A DNA stretch of 6,289 bases from Chitinophagaceae bacterium (GTDB taxonomy: Bacteria; Bacteroidota; Bacteroidia; Chitinophagales; Chitinophagaceae). Below the pieces are notes generated by a model. That model did not search any database. It saw nothing but the letters and a program-made list of their open reading frames with translations, and was not told where the DNA came from. A program made the translations under genes and the position numbers. Positions within the stretch are counted from its first letter, which is position 1. The number at the start of each line of letters is the position of its first letter. The DNA lies in NCBI GenBank assembly GCA_947442905.1, contig CANEWV010000105.1, positions 1-6,289 of the forward strand, given 5' to 3'. Below, one piece after another: positions 5,709-6,289 of this stretch.

Positions 5709-6289
5709 ATGAACAAAATTATTTCATTATTAACGGCTGCATGTTTACTAGTAACAGCTGCTAGCGCACAAGGGATACCAAAAGTCGTCAATGTAAAAAA
5801 AATAGACACAACCATCGTTCATGGAAAGGCTGACGGCCCTCAAAAAATGACAGTGATTGTAGAAAATGGAAAAATTACAGTGAATGGTAAAACAATCGAA
5901 GGTGCTAATTTACCAGAAATGATGGGTAGTGTAAAAGGTATTCCAAAAGTGATGATGTTCAAATCGGATGATATGAATGCACCACTCCCTAAACTAGAAG
6001 GAAAAGTGGGCGAACTAAAAATCGTAAAAGGCATGCCACTAGATATGAGCAAAATGGGTGAGGCTTTTGATTTTATTACAAAATTGGATGATGGTCCAAA
6101 AATGGGCATCAGTATAGAAGATGTTGAGGAAGGTTCTGGCGCTAAAGTATTAGAAGTTACAGAAGGTTCTCCAGCTGCAAAAGCAGGTATTGCAAAAAAT
6201 GATATCATTACATCTGTAGATGGTTCATCTATTTGTGATGTAGCTACGCTTCAAGAAAAAGCCAGTGATTTAAAAGCAGGCGACGCCAT
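5709..6289 (+). CDS. Secreted PDZ-domain protein, 3' end cut by the window
   Basis: From the ATG at 5709 the frame stays open to the right edge (193 codons, no stop), so the gene is partial. Residues 1-20 form a Sec signal peptide (MNKIISLLTAACLLVTAASA) with cleavage before Gln21. An N-terminal region contains 'KMTVIVENGKITVNGKTIEG' (46-65), a small beta-hairpin pattern seen before PDZ domains in Bacteroidota exported proteins. A linker with many Met residues follows (71-116). The PDZ domain starts at about residue 130: 'PKMGISIEDV' as carboxylate-loop strand, 'KVLEVTEGSPAAKAGIAKND' (146-165), then 'IITSVDGSSICDVATLQEKA'. PDZ domains bind protein C-termini. No trypsin-like protease domain precedes it, unlike in DegP/HtrA, so an adaptor, sensor or chaperone role is more likely than proteolysis; a catalytic domain beyond the edge cannot be excluded. 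The start is supported by the signal peptide beginning at this ATG. Confidence 0.85.
   Translation, partial: MNKIISLLTAACLLVTAASAQGIPKVVNVKKIDTTIVHGKADGPQKMTVIVENGKITVNGKTIEGANLPEMMGSVKGIPKVMMFKSDDMNAPLPKLEGKVGELKIVKGMPLDMSKMGEAFDFITKLDDGPKMGISIEDVEEGSGAKVLEVTEGSPAAKAGIAKNDIITSVDGSSICDVATLQEKASDLKAGDA

Noticed and set aside
5840..6208. Minus-strand open frame of 122 codons opposite the PDZ gene
   Set aside because: Its Ser/Pro/Ile/Phe-rich product looks like the antisense image of the Lys/Gly/Glu/Asp-rich PDZ protein, which has a signal peptide and a domain match on the plus strand.

Overview
The window looks like a piece of a Bacteroidota chromosome, most likely from the Chitinophagaceae or a close relative. 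The evidence is the AlaRS N-terminus, the family of the secreted PDZ protein at the right edge, signal peptides with Gln at +1, A/T-rich leaders without Shine-Dalgarno sequences, and three exact matches to the Bacteroidota -7 promoter element TAnnTTTG. The genus cannot be fixed from the sequence alone. The DNA is AT-rich overall, but the minus-strand M23 peptidase gene is clearly richer in GC than its plus-strand neighbours.

Left part (1-1707): the 5' end of an AlkA-like DNA glycosylase gene runs leftward off the window. Divergent from it, after 76 bp, are two plus-strand genes 22 bp apart and probably co-transcribed. One encodes a small secreted SnoaL/DUF4440-like (NTF2-fold) protein. The other encodes a membrane-anchored prohibitin/SPFH protein.

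Middle (1708-3037): a two-gene minus-strand unit encodes a membrane-anchored coiled-coil M23 (LytM-type) cell-wall endopeptidase with a complete active site, followed 4 bp later by a 77-residue two-helix membrane protein of unknown function. The small gene ends exactly where the prohibitin gene ends, so the two stop codons abut with no spacer. The M23 gene and alaS diverge from a 120 bp intergenic region. It holds one -7-like element on each strand, facing each other, and a perfect 7+7 inverted repeat (2985-3000).

Right part (3038-6289): a full-length alanyl-tRNA synthetase gene with aminoacylation, editing and C-Ala domains all intact, then a separately promoted secreted PDZ-domain protein cut off by the window edge.

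In sum this is a housekeeping and cell-envelope neighbourhood: DNA repair, SPFH membrane scaffold, peptidoglycan remodelling, tRNA charging and a periplasmic PDZ protein. I see no mobile element, CRISPR array, RNA gene, toxin-antitoxin pair or defence system. The best leads are the alaS/M23 intergenic palindrome, the small membrane protein tied to the M23 gene, and the protease-less, Met-rich PDZ protein.
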